Origin: Leptospira adleri
GTDB lineage: Bacteria > Spirochaetota > Leptospiria > Leptospirales > Leptospiraceae
NCBI RefSeq assembly: GCF_002811985.1
Contig: NZ_NPDU01000017.1
Span: 10,878-74,877 of the forward strand
Length of the DNA: 64,000 nt
Reading direction: 5' to 3'
The notes under the pieces are model-generated. The model was not told where the DNA came from and did not search any database. It saw only the letters and a program-made list of their open reading frames with translations. This document shows positions 30,164 to 39,475 of the stretch, in pieces; within the stretch, counting starts at the first letter, position 1; the number at the start of each line of letters is the position of its first letter. The translations under genes and the position numbers were made by a program.

Positions 30164-31240
30164 TTAAATTTCCTTTTTAGTCTGAAATCGGAGTTCGATC
30201 CCTTCTTTTTGAAATCGGGAATGGATCCGTTTTATATATTCGTGTTTGATGGTGAACTGATCCGTAAATTCAAAAGAAGGAAGCGTTATTTTAAAATCGA
30301 TCGAATTCTCGCCAAATCGTTGATAGGTGAAAGAGACTTCCTTATCGGTTCCGGTTTTATAAAATTGTTTCAACACTTCTTTGGCGGTTTCTACCGCGAT
30401 CGATTCCACCTTTTCCAAATCGCTTCGATATGCAACGCCCGATTCGATCGTGATCGATAATTCTTTGGAAGGAAGGTCGAAGTTGGTAAATACGGAAGAA
30501 GACATCACCGAATTGGGGACAATGATAGTGCTGTTGTTGAATCTTCGGATCGTCGTGGATCTCCACGTGATATCCTGCACGTAACCTTCCAAGCCGTCTC
30601 CTTGTAAACGAACGTAGTCTCCTTTTTTGAGTTGTTTTCCCATAAGGATACTCAAACCGGAAAACAGATTCGATAAGGTCGGCTGCAAACCCAATGCTAC
30701 CGCAAGACCTCCGACTCCGAGCGCTCCCAGGATCGGCGCGACGGAAATTCCGAGGGATTGAAGAATCAGAAGAACCCCAATGGCGAATAACGTGATTCGT
30801 ATCACGTTGCTTATGATCGAGGCAGATGAAAGAAGTCCTTCCGTCATTTCCGAATAGGTTTCAAAAACCGCGGAGAACAAACGCACCAAAGAGAATGTGA
30901 GCAGTATGATTGCGGCGATCCTAAAGGACAAAAATAGAAAATCGCCGACGTTCTCCGAAAGTTTTAGAAAGCGCAGAAAAAGATAGGACGCGAGCAGGAA
31001 AAAAAGAAGCCGAACGATTCTTCTTCCCGCTTTGTAGAGAGGATGTGAACTCTGAATTTTATTTTGAAAAAGAATCCCCGAGAGTCTGGGGACGATTCTA
31101 TCTCCGATCACGTAGCCGAAAAGTAAGACAAAGATAAAAATCCCGGCGGAAGTCCCCAATTCCAAAAAGAAATCTTTTGAAAACGGGGTAAGTAAGTGAT
31201 TCCAATCCATAGGATCAGTTTTCAGAGAAAACTTCAGCAT
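30164..31240 (-). CDS. mscS: MscS-family mechanosensitive channel
   Basis: The 358-residue protein has membrane segments at about 25-45, 75-95, 105-125 and 140-160, then the pore-lining helix [20 protein letters not shown] and the MscS beta domain ([37 protein letters not shown]). It should open under membrane tension and release solutes. ATG 31240 is given; ATG 31210 is also possible. It is followed by repeat copy C. Confidence 0.92.
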   Translation of the reverse strand: MLKFSLKTDPMDWNHLLTPFSKDFFLELGTSAGIFIFVLLFGYVIGDRIVPRLSGILFQNKIQSSHPLYKAGRRIVRLLFFLLASYLFLRFLKLSENVGDFLFLSFRIAAIILLTFSLVRLFSAVFETYSEMTEGLLSSASIISNVIRITLFAIGVLLILQSLGISVAPILGALGVGGLAVALGLQPTLSNLFSGLSILMGKQLKKGDYVRLQGDGLEGYVQDITWRSTTIRRFNNSTIIVPNSVMSSSVFTNFDLPSKELSITIESGVAYRSDLEKVESIAVETAKEVLKQFYKTGTDKEVSFTYQRFGENSIDFKITLPSFEFTDQFTIKHEYIKRIHSRFQKEGIELRFQTKKEI

Positions 31241-31320
31241 GCAAGGCCAAATCGGTTTATTGAAGTTCGGTGTAACATTTTAAAACGACTTCCGAATTTT
31301 GAAAGCGAGGCAGGGCATCG

Positions 31321-31755
31321 ATGAAAAAAAATCCGTTTATCCTGATTTTATTATTAGGAATTTCTCTGGAGGCGTCCCCGATCAACAAAACTTTTTGGAA
31401 GGATCTCGCGATCAACGGCTACGATCCGGTCGCCTATTTTACATTAGGAAAACCGATTGAAGGTAAAAAAGAATTCCAGCTTCGCTGGATGGACGCGGAT
31501 TGGAGATTTTCTTCGGCGGAGAATCTAAAATTATTTCGAGAACATCCCGAGCGGTTCGCGCCGCAGTTCGGCGGTTACTGCGCTTACGGTGTTGCATTCG
31601 GAGAAAAGGTTTCTATCGATCCGAAACAATGGAAGATCGTCGACGGAAAACTTTATCTCAACTACGATCGCGACGTTCAAGTTTTATGGGAGAAGGATAT
31701 CCCCGGTTGGATTGAAAAAGCCCGAAAGGAATGGGAGTCGGTCAAGAAAAAATAA
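31321..31755 (+). CDS. YHS-domain protein, exported
   Basis: The 144-residue protein has a short hydrophobic signal (PFILILLLGISLEA), then the YHS-like core: AINGYDPVAYFTLGKP, WRFSSAENLKLFREHPERFA, PQFGGYCAYGVAFG and DPKQWKIVDGKLYLNY. YHS domains are small, often metal-linked modules, and this exported type is widespread but poorly understood. The start ATG follows GAGGCAGGG. It is a single gene by spacing. Confidence 0.88.
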   Translation: MKKNPFILILLLGISLEASPINKTFWKDLAINGYDPVAYFTLGKPIEGKKEFQLRWMDADWRFSSAENLKLFREHPERFAPQFGGYCAYGVAFGEKVSIDPKQWKIVDGKLYLNYDRDVQVLWEKDIPGWIEKARKEWESVKKK

Positions 31756-31908
31756 AAAGAATTCTTCTTAGAACTTTGACTTAGGTGTGTCGATTCGCGG
31801 TCAAAAAGAGTTTTGGTAACTATGTCTTCTCCGTAAAATCGAGATTTTAGGATGACAGGATAAAAAACATCTTCAATCTACTCCAGAATTAAGGAGAACA
31901 GGGAAGGG

Positions 31909-34143
31909 ATGTCCAGGCTGCTTGATCGTTTCTTTAGAAGATCCAATAAAAAAATCCGCTGGGAAGAGCTTCCGAATCTTCATTCCGATTCGGAGGACCC
32001 CGATTTATTAATCCGAAGTCTGATTTCCGAAAAGCTCGCTCTCGGAATTCGGGAGATCGTTTTTTGTCTACCTTCCAAAGAGGCGGAATCTCTCAAAAAG
32101 TCCAATGATTTTATGAGACTCGTAAGAGATCTGAAACACGGCGGCTTTTCCATTTCTTCGGGCGACAGCGATCGAATCCTGTCCGGAATCGGAGAATCTT
32201 CCGAAAAATTTTTCAATTTTCTTAAAAATCGCCCTCAACCTTCGGCTTGTCTGGTCTGGACGAGGCACGGGCTTGCTAAGGAGCTAGAATTAAAATATCA
32301 TGATTTTCTAAAGCATCCGCACGCGGTCCATTCTTATAATCGGGAGGCGGAACCTTTCAGGCCTTCTCGATTTACCATCCGGGTGAAATTGCTTTCGATC
32401 GTCTCCGCAATCATTATGATCAGCATGAGTCTTATGATTACGATGGCCACTTACTTCTTTCGGAAATACAGCGAAATTCTCATCCAGGAATACAACCTTT
32501 CTCTTGCGAGGCTCACCGGACTTCAACTGAGCGGAAGGCTCAAGGAAGCGACCTTGAAGATCCAAGACTTTCGTCCCGTCGAATCCGAAAAGTTCTTTCG
32601 CGTTAACTCGAATGCGGTAGCTTACGTTCGTTTTAAATCAAAGCCGGGAGAGTCCGTTCGAGAGATTAGCTCGCTTTTTTGGAATCTTAAATTCCTGAAA
32701 AACAATTCCGTTTCCGGAGTCCCCGATCCCGAGGCTCTGAAATCCGCTTTGGAAAAGGCGTCTTCTCGTCTTTCGGGAACATTAGAAGTATTGAATGTTT
32801 CTTCGGAGTTCGGCTTTCCCGCCGTCGCTGTGCTTCTTCCTGTTTCGAGCGGAAACGAAATCTCGGGTTTGGTTTTCTCGGCGACGGAGTTTTTGGATTC
32901 CTTTCTTGCGGTTCGTCAGACCGATTTTTTTCAGATGCTCGTGGTGGATTCTTCCGGAAACCTAATCGCTCATTCTAACGATAAGGAAGCGATATCGGGA
33001 AAGGACTATAAAAAACATCCTCTCGTGGAAACCATGCTTCGAAGCCCGTCCGATAACGGCTCGCAGAGATTCGATTTTGAAGGAAGGGAAGTTTTAGGTT
33101 CTTATCAGCAGTTGGATGTGGGAGGTCTCGGCATCATTTCCACGTTAGATGCCGATCTCGCTTTCGAAGCCGTTTATAAGATCAGAAGACAGAATCTTCT
33201 GATCATGATCTCGGTCTTATCGATCGCGTTCCTTGTGGTTTTTGTTTTCTCCAGATCTCTTACGATCCCGATCATTCAGCTTCTTTTAGCGACGCGCAAG
33301 GTGGAACAGGGAAACTACTCGGTCGACATAAGACCCACGACGCACGACGAAGTCGGAGTTCTTACCAACTCATTCTTACGAATGGCGAGAGGGCTTGAGG
33401 AACGGGAAAAAATCAAAAACACTTTCGGTAAGTTCGTCAATAAGGAAATCGCGGAAAGGGCGTTGTCGTCCGATCTCAAGTTGGGCGGCGAAAACCGAGA
33501 AGTCACGGTATTCTTCTCCGATCTACGCAACTTCACGGGAATGTCCGAAAAAATGAAACCGGAAGAGGTCGTGGAATTTTTGAATCAGTATTTTACCGAG
33601 ATGGTGGAATGTATTTATCTCACGCAAGGGATCGTGGATAAGTTTATCGGAGACGCGGTTATGGCTCACTGGGGCGCGCTCGTTCACGACGGTAACGAAC
33701 CTAAGAATGCGATCAACGCGGCCTTGTTAATGCGAAGAGCTCTGATCGAGTTCAATCGGCAAGGTCAAGATATCGGCCGTCCGTTCACGAGATTCGGCTG
33801 TGGAATCAATTCCGGTCCGGTGATCGTGGGTCAGATCGGTTCCGAAAAAAAACTCGAGTTCACGGTCATCGGAGACACGGTCAATCTCGCGTCTAGAATC
33901 GAATACTTGAACAAGGAGTTCGGGACGGACATTCTGATTTCCGAGAGCACGTATCTTCAGGCAAAGGATCATTTTCAATTCGTGGAACTTCCACCCGTTT
34001 GGATTCGAGGAAAAGAAAAACCTCAGAGCATATACGCCGTGTTAGGTTGGAAAGAGGATCAGGATTGTCCGAAGTCCCTCGAAGAACTGCGCACGTTATG
34101 CGGAATACCGGATCCTGAATCTCCTTCCCGGTCTTTGGCATGA
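31909..34143 (+). CDS. Membrane-bound class III adenylate cyclase with HAMP
   Basis: The 744-residue protein has a soluble N-terminal part of about 160 residues, membrane segments near 168-188 and 435-455 enclosing a Cache-like sensor, a HAMP linker and a C-terminal cyclase domain (about 525-705). Catalytic elements are intact: metal Asp in FFSDLRNFTG, substrate Lys in VDKFIGDAVMAHWG, Asp in VIGDTVNLASR with the transition-state Asn and Arg. Lys and Asp point to ATP rather than GTP. The start follows AAGGAGAACAGGGAAGGG. The FecR gene overlaps its stop as ATGA. Confidence 0.92.
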   Translation: MSRLLDRFFRRSNKKIRWEELPNLHSDSEDPDLLIRSLISEKLALGIREIVFCLPSKEAESLKKSNDFMRLVRDLKHGGFSISSGDSDRILSGIGESSEKFFNFLKNRPQPSACLVWTRHGLAKELELKYHDFLKHPHAVHSYNREAEPFRPSRFTIRVKLLSIVSAIIMISMSLMITMATYFFRKYSEILIQEYNLSLARLTGLQLSGRLKEATLKIQDFRPVESEKFFRVNSNAVAYVRFKSKPGESVREISSLFWNLKFLKNNSVSGVPDPEALKSALEKASSRLSGTLEVLNVSSEFGFPAVAVLLPVSSGNEISGLVFSATEFLDSFLAVRQTDFFQMLVVDSSGNLIAHSNDKEAISGKDYKKHPLVETMLRSPSDNGSQRFDFEGREVLGSYQQLDVGGLGIISTLDADLAFEAVYKIRRQNLLIMISVLSIAFLVVFVFSRSLTIPIIQLLLATRKVEQGNYSVDIRPTTHDEVGVLTNSFLRMARGLEEREKIKNTFGKFVNKEIAERALSSDLKLGGENREVTVFFSDLRNFTGMSEKMKPEEVVEFLNQYFTEMVECIYLTQGIVDKFIGDAVMAHWGALVHDGNEPKNAINAALLMRRALIEFNRQGQDIGRPFTRFGCGINSGPVIVGQIGSEKKLEFTVIGDTVNLASRIEYLNKEFGTDILISESTYLQAKDHFQFVELPPVWIRGKEKPQSIYAVLGWKEDQDCPKSLEELRTLCGIPDPESPSRSLA

Positions 34144-35747
34144 AACTTTATTCTAAATTCAGAAAGGAAATCCAAGTCGGGGCGTTGTCTCTGCTCGTAT
34201 TTTTCGGTTCCCTTTTTCTTTTTTGGAGAGAGGGCGCTGCGGACTTCGGAGAAGGAAGAAAGGAGACTGTCGGAAACATTACTTTTAAATATAGAACCGC
34301 CCAGAGAAAATTTTCTGATCGTATGATCTGGCAGGACGTGGAACAGAATTTTCCGATCTTCAATCACGATTCCGTAAGAACCGACGAATTGTCTGAGGCC
34401 GTCGTCACTCTGACGTCGGGAACAAAATTCGAACTCGATCCGAGATCCATGATCGTGATCAACTTAAAAGACAAAGAGGAATTGCTGGAGCTCGAGGAAG
34501 GTTCGGTCCGAGTCCAATCCGCAAAGCCCGTGACTTTGTCATCCGGAAAAACTACGATTAAGTCGACCGACGGGCCTAGTCTGTTTCGCATAACGCGTGG
34601 AGAAGACGGGAACGAAAATTTAATCGAACCCGCAAAGGGAGATCTGCTGTGGATCCGTTCGAACAAGGAGACAGTAACTTTCAAAGAGGGGGAAAAGTCG
34701 AAAGTTACCGAGGATTCTTTTATCGACGTTCGAGACGAATGGGAACTTTTGGAACCACAAGACAATCATCGAATTTTTCCGGAAACCGGAGAAGCGAAGA
34801 TCGGGTTTCGTTGGAATTCGAAAGGGACGTTTAATTCCGGTCTATTGGAGATTTCTCTCAACCGCAGTTTTACTCCTCTCATTCTTAAAAAAGAAATCAA
34901 AGGAGAATCCGCGGAGGCGACTCTTCCCGAAGGAATTTATTACTGGAGAATTTTGTCTTCGGATAGAAAAAAGAATTCGACGACTCGTAAATTTCGAGTT
35001 CTTCCTAATCCTCCGGTCACTCTTCTTTTCCCATTAAAAAATACTTTGCTAGAAGGAAATAGCGCTCTTCAATCCTTTCGTTGGAAGCCCTCGCGTTTGG
35101 CGACCGGATATATACTTGAAATTTCCGAATCCTCCGATTTTAAAAACGGACTCAGACAATTGACCGTTTTTAAGACTTCAATTTCGATTCCTCTTTCCGC
35201 AGGAAGATATCACTGGAGGGTGAGGTCGTTTTCAAATCTACCCGGAACCGAATCGATTTCGGAAGCGAGATCCTTTCAAGTCGAGAAAAACGGGACCGGA
35301 CAAAAAGAGCAGACCGCGGCGGAGACGGCGTCCGAAACGAAAACGGAGATCGCACAAAACGGAGAATCGAACGGGAAAAAGAAGGAAATTCAAACTCCTA
35401 AGGACGTTTCAATTCTTCCCTCCTTGCTTTATCCAAACAAGGGAAAGCTCGTCGATATGACCGGACGGAATTCGATCGTATTTCGATGGAAACACAGTTC
35501 CGCTTCGCGTGAACAAAAATGGAGTCTAAACTTATACGGTGCGAACGGAGAATCGATTTTGAAAAGGAACGTAAGCGGAGAATCCTTTCGTTTGACGGAT
35601 TTAAGCGTGTTGGACGTGGGAAGATTCTCCTGGTCCTTGAGCCAGGAAGGAAACGAATCCAATCAAGTCCGAACGGATTTCAAAATCGAATTGAGAGAAG
35701 ACTTGGCTGCTCCTGAAGCGAAAGCCAGCGGGAAAAAAGAGGAATAA
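34140..35747 (+). CDS. FecR-domain protein with FN3-like repeats
   Basis: The 535-residue protein has an N-terminal membrane helix at about 13-28 (LSLLVFFGSLFLFW), a FecR-like periplasmic domain (about 70-180: TELSEAVVTLTSGTKFELDP type, LEEGSVRVQSAKP) and then two or three fibronectin-III/Ig-like modules with the Trp-rich pattern YYWRILSS and YHWRVRSFS. A Lys/Glu/Ala-rich linker splits the modules near 385-425. FecR domains sense envelope signals. Here it is coupled by ATGA overlap to the upstream cyclase, so it may feed that sensor. Confidence 0.84.
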   Translation: MKLYSKFRKEIQVGALSLLVFFGSLFLFWREGAADFGEGRKETVGNITFKYRTAQRKFSDRMIWQDVEQNFPIFNHDSVRTDELSEAVVTLTSGTKFELDPRSMIVINLKDKEELLELEEGSVRVQSAKPVTLSSGKTTIKSTDGPSLFRITRGEDGNENLIEPAKGDLLWIRSNKETVTFKEGEKSKVTEDSFIDVRDEWELLEPQDNHRIFPETGEAKIGFRWNSKGTFNSGLLEISLNRSFTPLILKKEIKGESAEATLPEGIYYWRILSSDRKKNSTTRKFRVLPNPPVTLLFPLKNTLLEGNSALQSFRWKPSRLATGYILEISESSDFKNGLRQLTVFKTSISIPLSAGRYHWRVRSFSNLPGTESISEARSFQVEKNGTGQKEQTAAETASETKTEIAQNGESNGKKKEIQTPKDVSILPSLLYPNKGKLVDMTGRNSIVFRWKHSSASREQKWSLNLYGANGESILKRNVSGESFRLTDLSVLDVGRFSWSLSQEGNESNQVRTDFKIELREDLAAPEAKASGKKEE

Positions 35748-35751
35748 AAGA

Positions 35752-36567
35752 TTGAGATCATTTTGGGCAAATCTTCTTGTTTTGTTTTGTATCTGCATTA
35801 GCACTTCCGTATATTCAGAAGACAAGAAATACTTGTATTACATAGAATGGAACGAAGTAAAAGGAAACAACGGTTACAAAATCGAAATCAGGAAAAAAAC
35901 CATCGAGGACATTCTCGCAATGGAGGAGAAGGTAACCGTTAATAGTCTGGAATTCAAGATTCCCGCCGGAGAATATGAATTTCGTATTAGCGCGCTCAAC
36001 CGTTTCGGAAAACCTTCCTCTTGGAGTCAGTGGTCCGCCTTCCTTGTGGAACAAGATCGTCCGAAAAGTGTCGTGGAAGCCGAAAAAAAAAGGGCGCTTA
36101 CGGGGAATTCTCCGTGGAAGGTTTGGATTCCGGGTTTGCTTCCGTTGGAAAGAAAGGAATACGGCAGAGCGTCCTTGGTATTTCTTTGGTTCGGCGCACT
36201 TGCGGTTGCGGGTAACGCGGAAAGAAACGCCGGAAATGCGCTCTCTCACGCCGGAACGAATGATCCCGCCTTCTTGACGTTAGTTGCTTTGACCTCTCCG
36301 CTTCCCATCGGTTATTTTTTCCTTCATCAGAGGGAAGAAGATAAAAAAGAATACGATCGACATCAAAATAATCAGGTGAGCATAGGCGTAATAGCCCTTT
36401 TGAGTTACGGTTTGAACGTATGGCTTGAAAAACGTTCTTTTCATTCCACAACCGTTCTGATAGAATCGAAACCGGAAAGTAATACAAGATGGAACTATCC
36501 GACTTCACAGGCCAGCCCGATTCTAACGTTAGGAAGAATCGAAATCAGCTTTCGAAAGGAGCTGTAG
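35752..36567 (+). CDS. Exported FN3-like membrane protein in the cyclase operon
   Basis: The 271-residue protein starts at TTG 35752, four bases after the FecR stop, behind AGAGGA. A signal peptide (NLLVLFCICISTSVYS) leads to one FN3-like domain (IEWNEVKGNNGYKIEI, EYEFRISALNRFGKPSSW). The second half has three hydrophobic segments with a GRASLVFLWFGALAVAG motif, as in a family of small membrane proteins of unknown role. Position and translation coupling place it in the cyclase-FecR operon. Confidence 0.78.
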   Translation: MRSFWANLLVLFCICISTSVYSEDKKYLYYIEWNEVKGNNGYKIEIRKKTIEDILAMEEKVTVNSLEFKIPAGEYEFRISALNRFGKPSSWSQWSAFLVEQDRPKSVVEAEKKRALTGNSPWKVWIPGLLPLERKEYGRASLVFLWFGALAVAGNAERNAGNALSHAGTNDPAFLTLVALTSPLPIGYFFLHQREEDKKEYDRHQNNQVSIGVIALLSYGLNVWLEKRSFHSTTVLIESKPESNTRWNYPTSQASPILTLGRIEISFRKEL

Positions 36568-36605
36568 TGAGTTCTATCCTTCGGAAAGAGATTAAATTAT
36601 CGGAA

Positions 36606-37319
36606 ATGAATTTTAAAAAAATTATAAAATCGGAATGTATTGTATTTCTGTTTTTCTTTCTGCGCTGTTCTGCCCCGTTCCCCGATTTGAATTCAGGCGC
36701 CTTGTTTTTGGCTCTTTTGAATTCGAGCAGTGTTTCCCAAAATCCTTCCAATCCTCCGAGTGATCCGAATTTGGCCTTTAAATATCTTTTTGTGACCGTG
36801 GGAACCTATTCCGGACAATTGAGCGGGGGAACGGTAACCGGCGCGGATTCTATCTGTAGTACGGAAAAAAACGCAAACTTTACCACTTTGCCCGGAACCG
36901 GGAGCGATTATAAGGCTTTAATCGTGTCTAACGTGGCGCCGATCCGCAGAGCCTGTAATGCCACGGCTAACTGTACAAACATCGCCGAGAATTCGAATTG
37001 GGTTCTTCTTGCAAATCGAGACTATTACCGAGGCACGACGACAAACCCGGTGAAGGTGTTTACCACGAACTCGGCCGGGATCGCCTTGTTTCCGATCGCT
37101 TCCTTTTTGGATTTGAGCGCGGCAAACCTGTGGTGGACCGGCCTTGCATTTGACTGGACGATCAGCCCGGGCGATACCTGCAATAATTGGGCGGATGGAA
37201 CCGGAGGTTCTACCGGCGAATTCGGAGCCGGAGCGGTGACGAGCGCGAATGCGATCAACTCGGGCGGCTTCTCGGATCCTTGTAACGCGACTAAAAAATT
37301 AGTTTGCGTTCGGCAATGA
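36606..37319 (+). CDS. DUF1554-type lipoprotein
   Basis: From ATG 36606 the protein has 237 residues. A signal peptide (IIKSECIVFLFFFLRC) ends in a Cys with Arg at -1, unusual for a lipobox. The mature part matches the DUF1554 lipoprotein family of Leptospira: YLFVTVGTYSGQLSGG, GADSICSTEKNANF, YKALIVSN, NWVLLANRDYYRG, WWTGLAFDW and a closing Cys pair in CNATKKLVCVRQ. The longer frame from 36489 overlaps the previous gene and lacks a signal. Function is unknown. Surface localisation is inferred from relatives. Confidence 0.84.
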   Translation: MNFKKIIKSECIVFLFFFLRCSAPFPDLNSGALFLALLNSSSVSQNPSNPPSDPNLAFKYLFVTVGTYSGQLSGGTVTGADSICSTEKNANFTTLPGTGSDYKALIVSNVAPIRRACNATANCTNIAENSNWVLLANRDYYRGTTTNPVKVFTTNSAGIALFPIASFLDLSAANLWWTGLAFDWTISPGDTCNNWADGTGGSTGEFGAGAVTSANAINSGGFSDPCNATKKLVCVRQ

Positions 37320-37577
37320 GAGGACCGTTGTGCTTTTTCGTTTCATTTTCGATTTGTTGAACTTTTTTTTGATGGATCGGACCTTTTTTTACAAGTTCGT
37401 TTTTTGATAACTTTTGAACCCAAGCGCTGTCCGGTAAAAATCCGATTCTTTTAGAAAATTAAAAAATACTATAATTCTAATATTCTTATTTTGATGAACG
37501 GGCCGCGCTCTTGGAGCTCCGTTAAAAAATTGCAAAAACGGTTCGTCTTATTTTGGATTTCTTATTAGAATTATTGT

Positions 37578-38018
37578 ATGAAAATGATTCTTTACCCGAT
37601 AACCCTCATTCTTTTCTTAGTATGCCGATGTTATGGAATCGACGGCCCGCAACTGATAGGCAACAGCGATTTTGAAGATCGAAAGACAAACATCATTCAA
37701 TGGAAGGCAGCTTACTGTTTTCCGATCGATTCTTCCCCACCCGTCGAGCCGAAACGTCCGGATTTAATATCCGCGATTTTAATCGCTGGAACCGAAGCGC
37801 TCGGATCCTTATTTCCGAAGAATAGCGCCTTTTATCTCAAAAAGGATATCGAGTTTTGTGAAGGAAGTTTGCTTGCGACTCCCTGCGGAAATTCAACCGA
37901 TGAGTTTGCAATCAATCATATCAGTACGTTGATTCAATCCTGCGAGCCGAAGATCGCGTGTATGGGCGGTAAGGACCATTTCGCGACCGGAACGTTTTGT
38001 GTCGATTGGGATCGGTAA
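37578..38018 (+). CDS. Hypothetical Cys-rich probable lipoprotein
   Basis: The 146-residue protein has a short hydrophobic signal (LYPITLILFLVCRC) with two Cys near the expected lipobox and about seven more Cys in the mature part (YCFPID, EFCEG, TPCGN, QSCEP, KIACMGG, TFCVDW), suggesting disulfides in the envelope. I do not recognise a family. It sits alone between the DUF1554 gene and the convergent exosortase gene. Confidence 0.68.
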   Translation: MKMILYPITLILFLVCRCYGIDGPQLIGNSDFEDRKTNIIQWKAAYCFPIDSSPPVEPKRPDLISAILIAGTEALGSLFPKNSAFYLKKDIEFCEGSLLATPCGNSTDEFAINHISTLIQSCEPKIACMGGKDHFATGTFCVDWDR

Positions 38019-38119
38019 AGGAAGGACAAGGGGGCGGTTTCGCAGAACGAACCTTGGTTTGAAAGCATGTCTTATTAACTAGTTTCGCTTAATAAAATCG
38101 TTAAGAGAAGCGACGTCGT

Positions 38120-39475
38120 CTATGATCGATCCGGAGGATTGGAAAGCGATTCTAAAATTCTACGGAGTTCCTTTTCATCCGGTCCGTAGAGATTCCACTG
38201 AATCACGTCCGCTCCTTGAAAGCGTCTCCAACGCCAGTCCAAATTCGAAGACGCTCTTCGAGGGGCCGTGGTTTTATCTCCTTTAAATTCCTCAGCGTAA
38301 GGTTTTTTGGAAACGGAATACCACCACAGAAGGATCGGTTCTTCGCCGGACGGACTTTTTAACCGAGCCTTCTGAACTCCGTCTTCTCCCCCCTGTTCCA
38401 CGAAAGAAAAACCGACCGCTTCGAAACAAATTCTCGGATCGTGCCCAGTCCCGATCGTGAACAGATCGCGTTTCAGAATCAGATAATTTTTATCGGAACG
38501 ATAAACGGCGATTCTTGAATCGCTCAAAATAGATTCCGGTTCCAACGTGAAGGATAGAATTTTGGAAGGCCACGAATGCGCTTTCGATGCCACGTAAAAA
38601 TTCCGCGTAAAAAACGCGATCGTCAAAAGGGGAAGAATCCACAGCGCGATTTTAGACGGAAGTCTTAAATCGAATTCGAAGGATGAAGACGAATTCTTTC
38701 GAAGAGGATCTGGAAAAAAAGAAGAGATCGCGCTCAAGGGAACTACGACGCCGCAGATAAAAAAAACGGTTCCCACAAACTCGTGCCTCCAGGACGAAGC
38801 GGGAATATTAAAAAGAACTAATGAACAAACCCGAATCCAATTTGAAAAAAACCAGAGTGGAAGCGCGAGTATCGCGATCAAAGTCGCTCCTTTGCGATCG
38901 GATCTGAGAAAAAAGGCGGCCGCGATGAGAAGGGACGCGAGTCCCATCTTCATTCCCTCGCAAGCACGATCCACCGTAAACAAAGCGCCGTTGTAAAAAA
39001 TTTGATTCCCAAGCGCCGAGCTGGACGGATCCAAAAGACGCAATACCAAAGCGCTCCATTTTGTAACGAGCAAACGAAGTTGAAATCCCAGGAAAAGAGA
39101 TCCGAATCCGGTGATCGGAGGGATGGCAAATACGAAGAACGGCGCGGGCCAAGCAAAACGGATTCCGCTTTCGTTTAGGATCGCGAGAAAGTTCCAAAAG
39201 GATCCGATCCAGATAAGACTAGATCTCTGATAAAAGATTCCCGCGATTACAAAGGCGATTCCCGGTAAAAAGAATAAGGCGTTGGCCCGATCCTTGTCTT
39301 TGCGAAGGAAGAGCGGCAGGAATAGAAGCGGATACAACTCAAACGCCGAACGAAGACTCAACAAGTCCTTCCCAATAAAGCACATAGGAAGAACGCAGAT
39401 CGCGATCAGCGCGAGTAACGGAAGAATTGTTCGACCATTCCCGGACACGACGTTCAGCGACTTCTTAAAAAACAT
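38120..39475 (-). CDS. Exosortase (XrtN-like) with C-terminal EpsI-like domain
   Basis: The 451-residue protein has about eight membrane segments. It keeps the exosortase/archaeosortase triad: Cys172 in RACEGMKMG, Arg215 in NWIRV and His231 in RHEFVG. The C-terminal 170 residues form an extracytoplasmic domain (GHDPRICFEAVGFSFVEQG, ILLWWYSVSKK) resembling EpsI/DUF3485. Exosortases cleave C-terminal PEP-type sorting signals and transfer the protein, as sortases do. Its ATG directly follows the stop of the VIT protein (TGAATG), so the two are translationally coupled. That protein carries the matching signal, as in the XrtN/VIT pair known to me from Bacteroidota. Confidence 0.85.
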   Translation of the reverse strand: MFFKKSLNVVSGNGRTILPLLALIAICVLPMCFIGKDLLSLRSAFELYPLLFLPLFLRKDKDRANALFFLPGIAFVIAGIFYQRSSLIWIGSFWNFLAILNESGIRFAWPAPFFVFAIPPITGFGSLFLGFQLRLLVTKWSALVLRLLDPSSSALGNQIFYNGALFTVDRACEGMKMGLASLLIAAAFFLRSDRKGATLIAILALPLWFFSNWIRVCSLVLFNIPASSWRHEFVGTVFFICGVVVPLSAISSFFPDPLRKNSSSSFEFDLRLPSKIALWILPLLTIAFFTRNFYVASKAHSWPSKILSFTLEPESILSDSRIAVYRSDKNYLILKRDLFTIGTGHDPRICFEAVGFSFVEQGGEDGVQKARLKSPSGEEPILLWWYSVSKKPYAEEFKGDKTTAPRRASSNLDWRWRRFQGADVIQWNLYGPDEKELRRILESLSNPPDRS

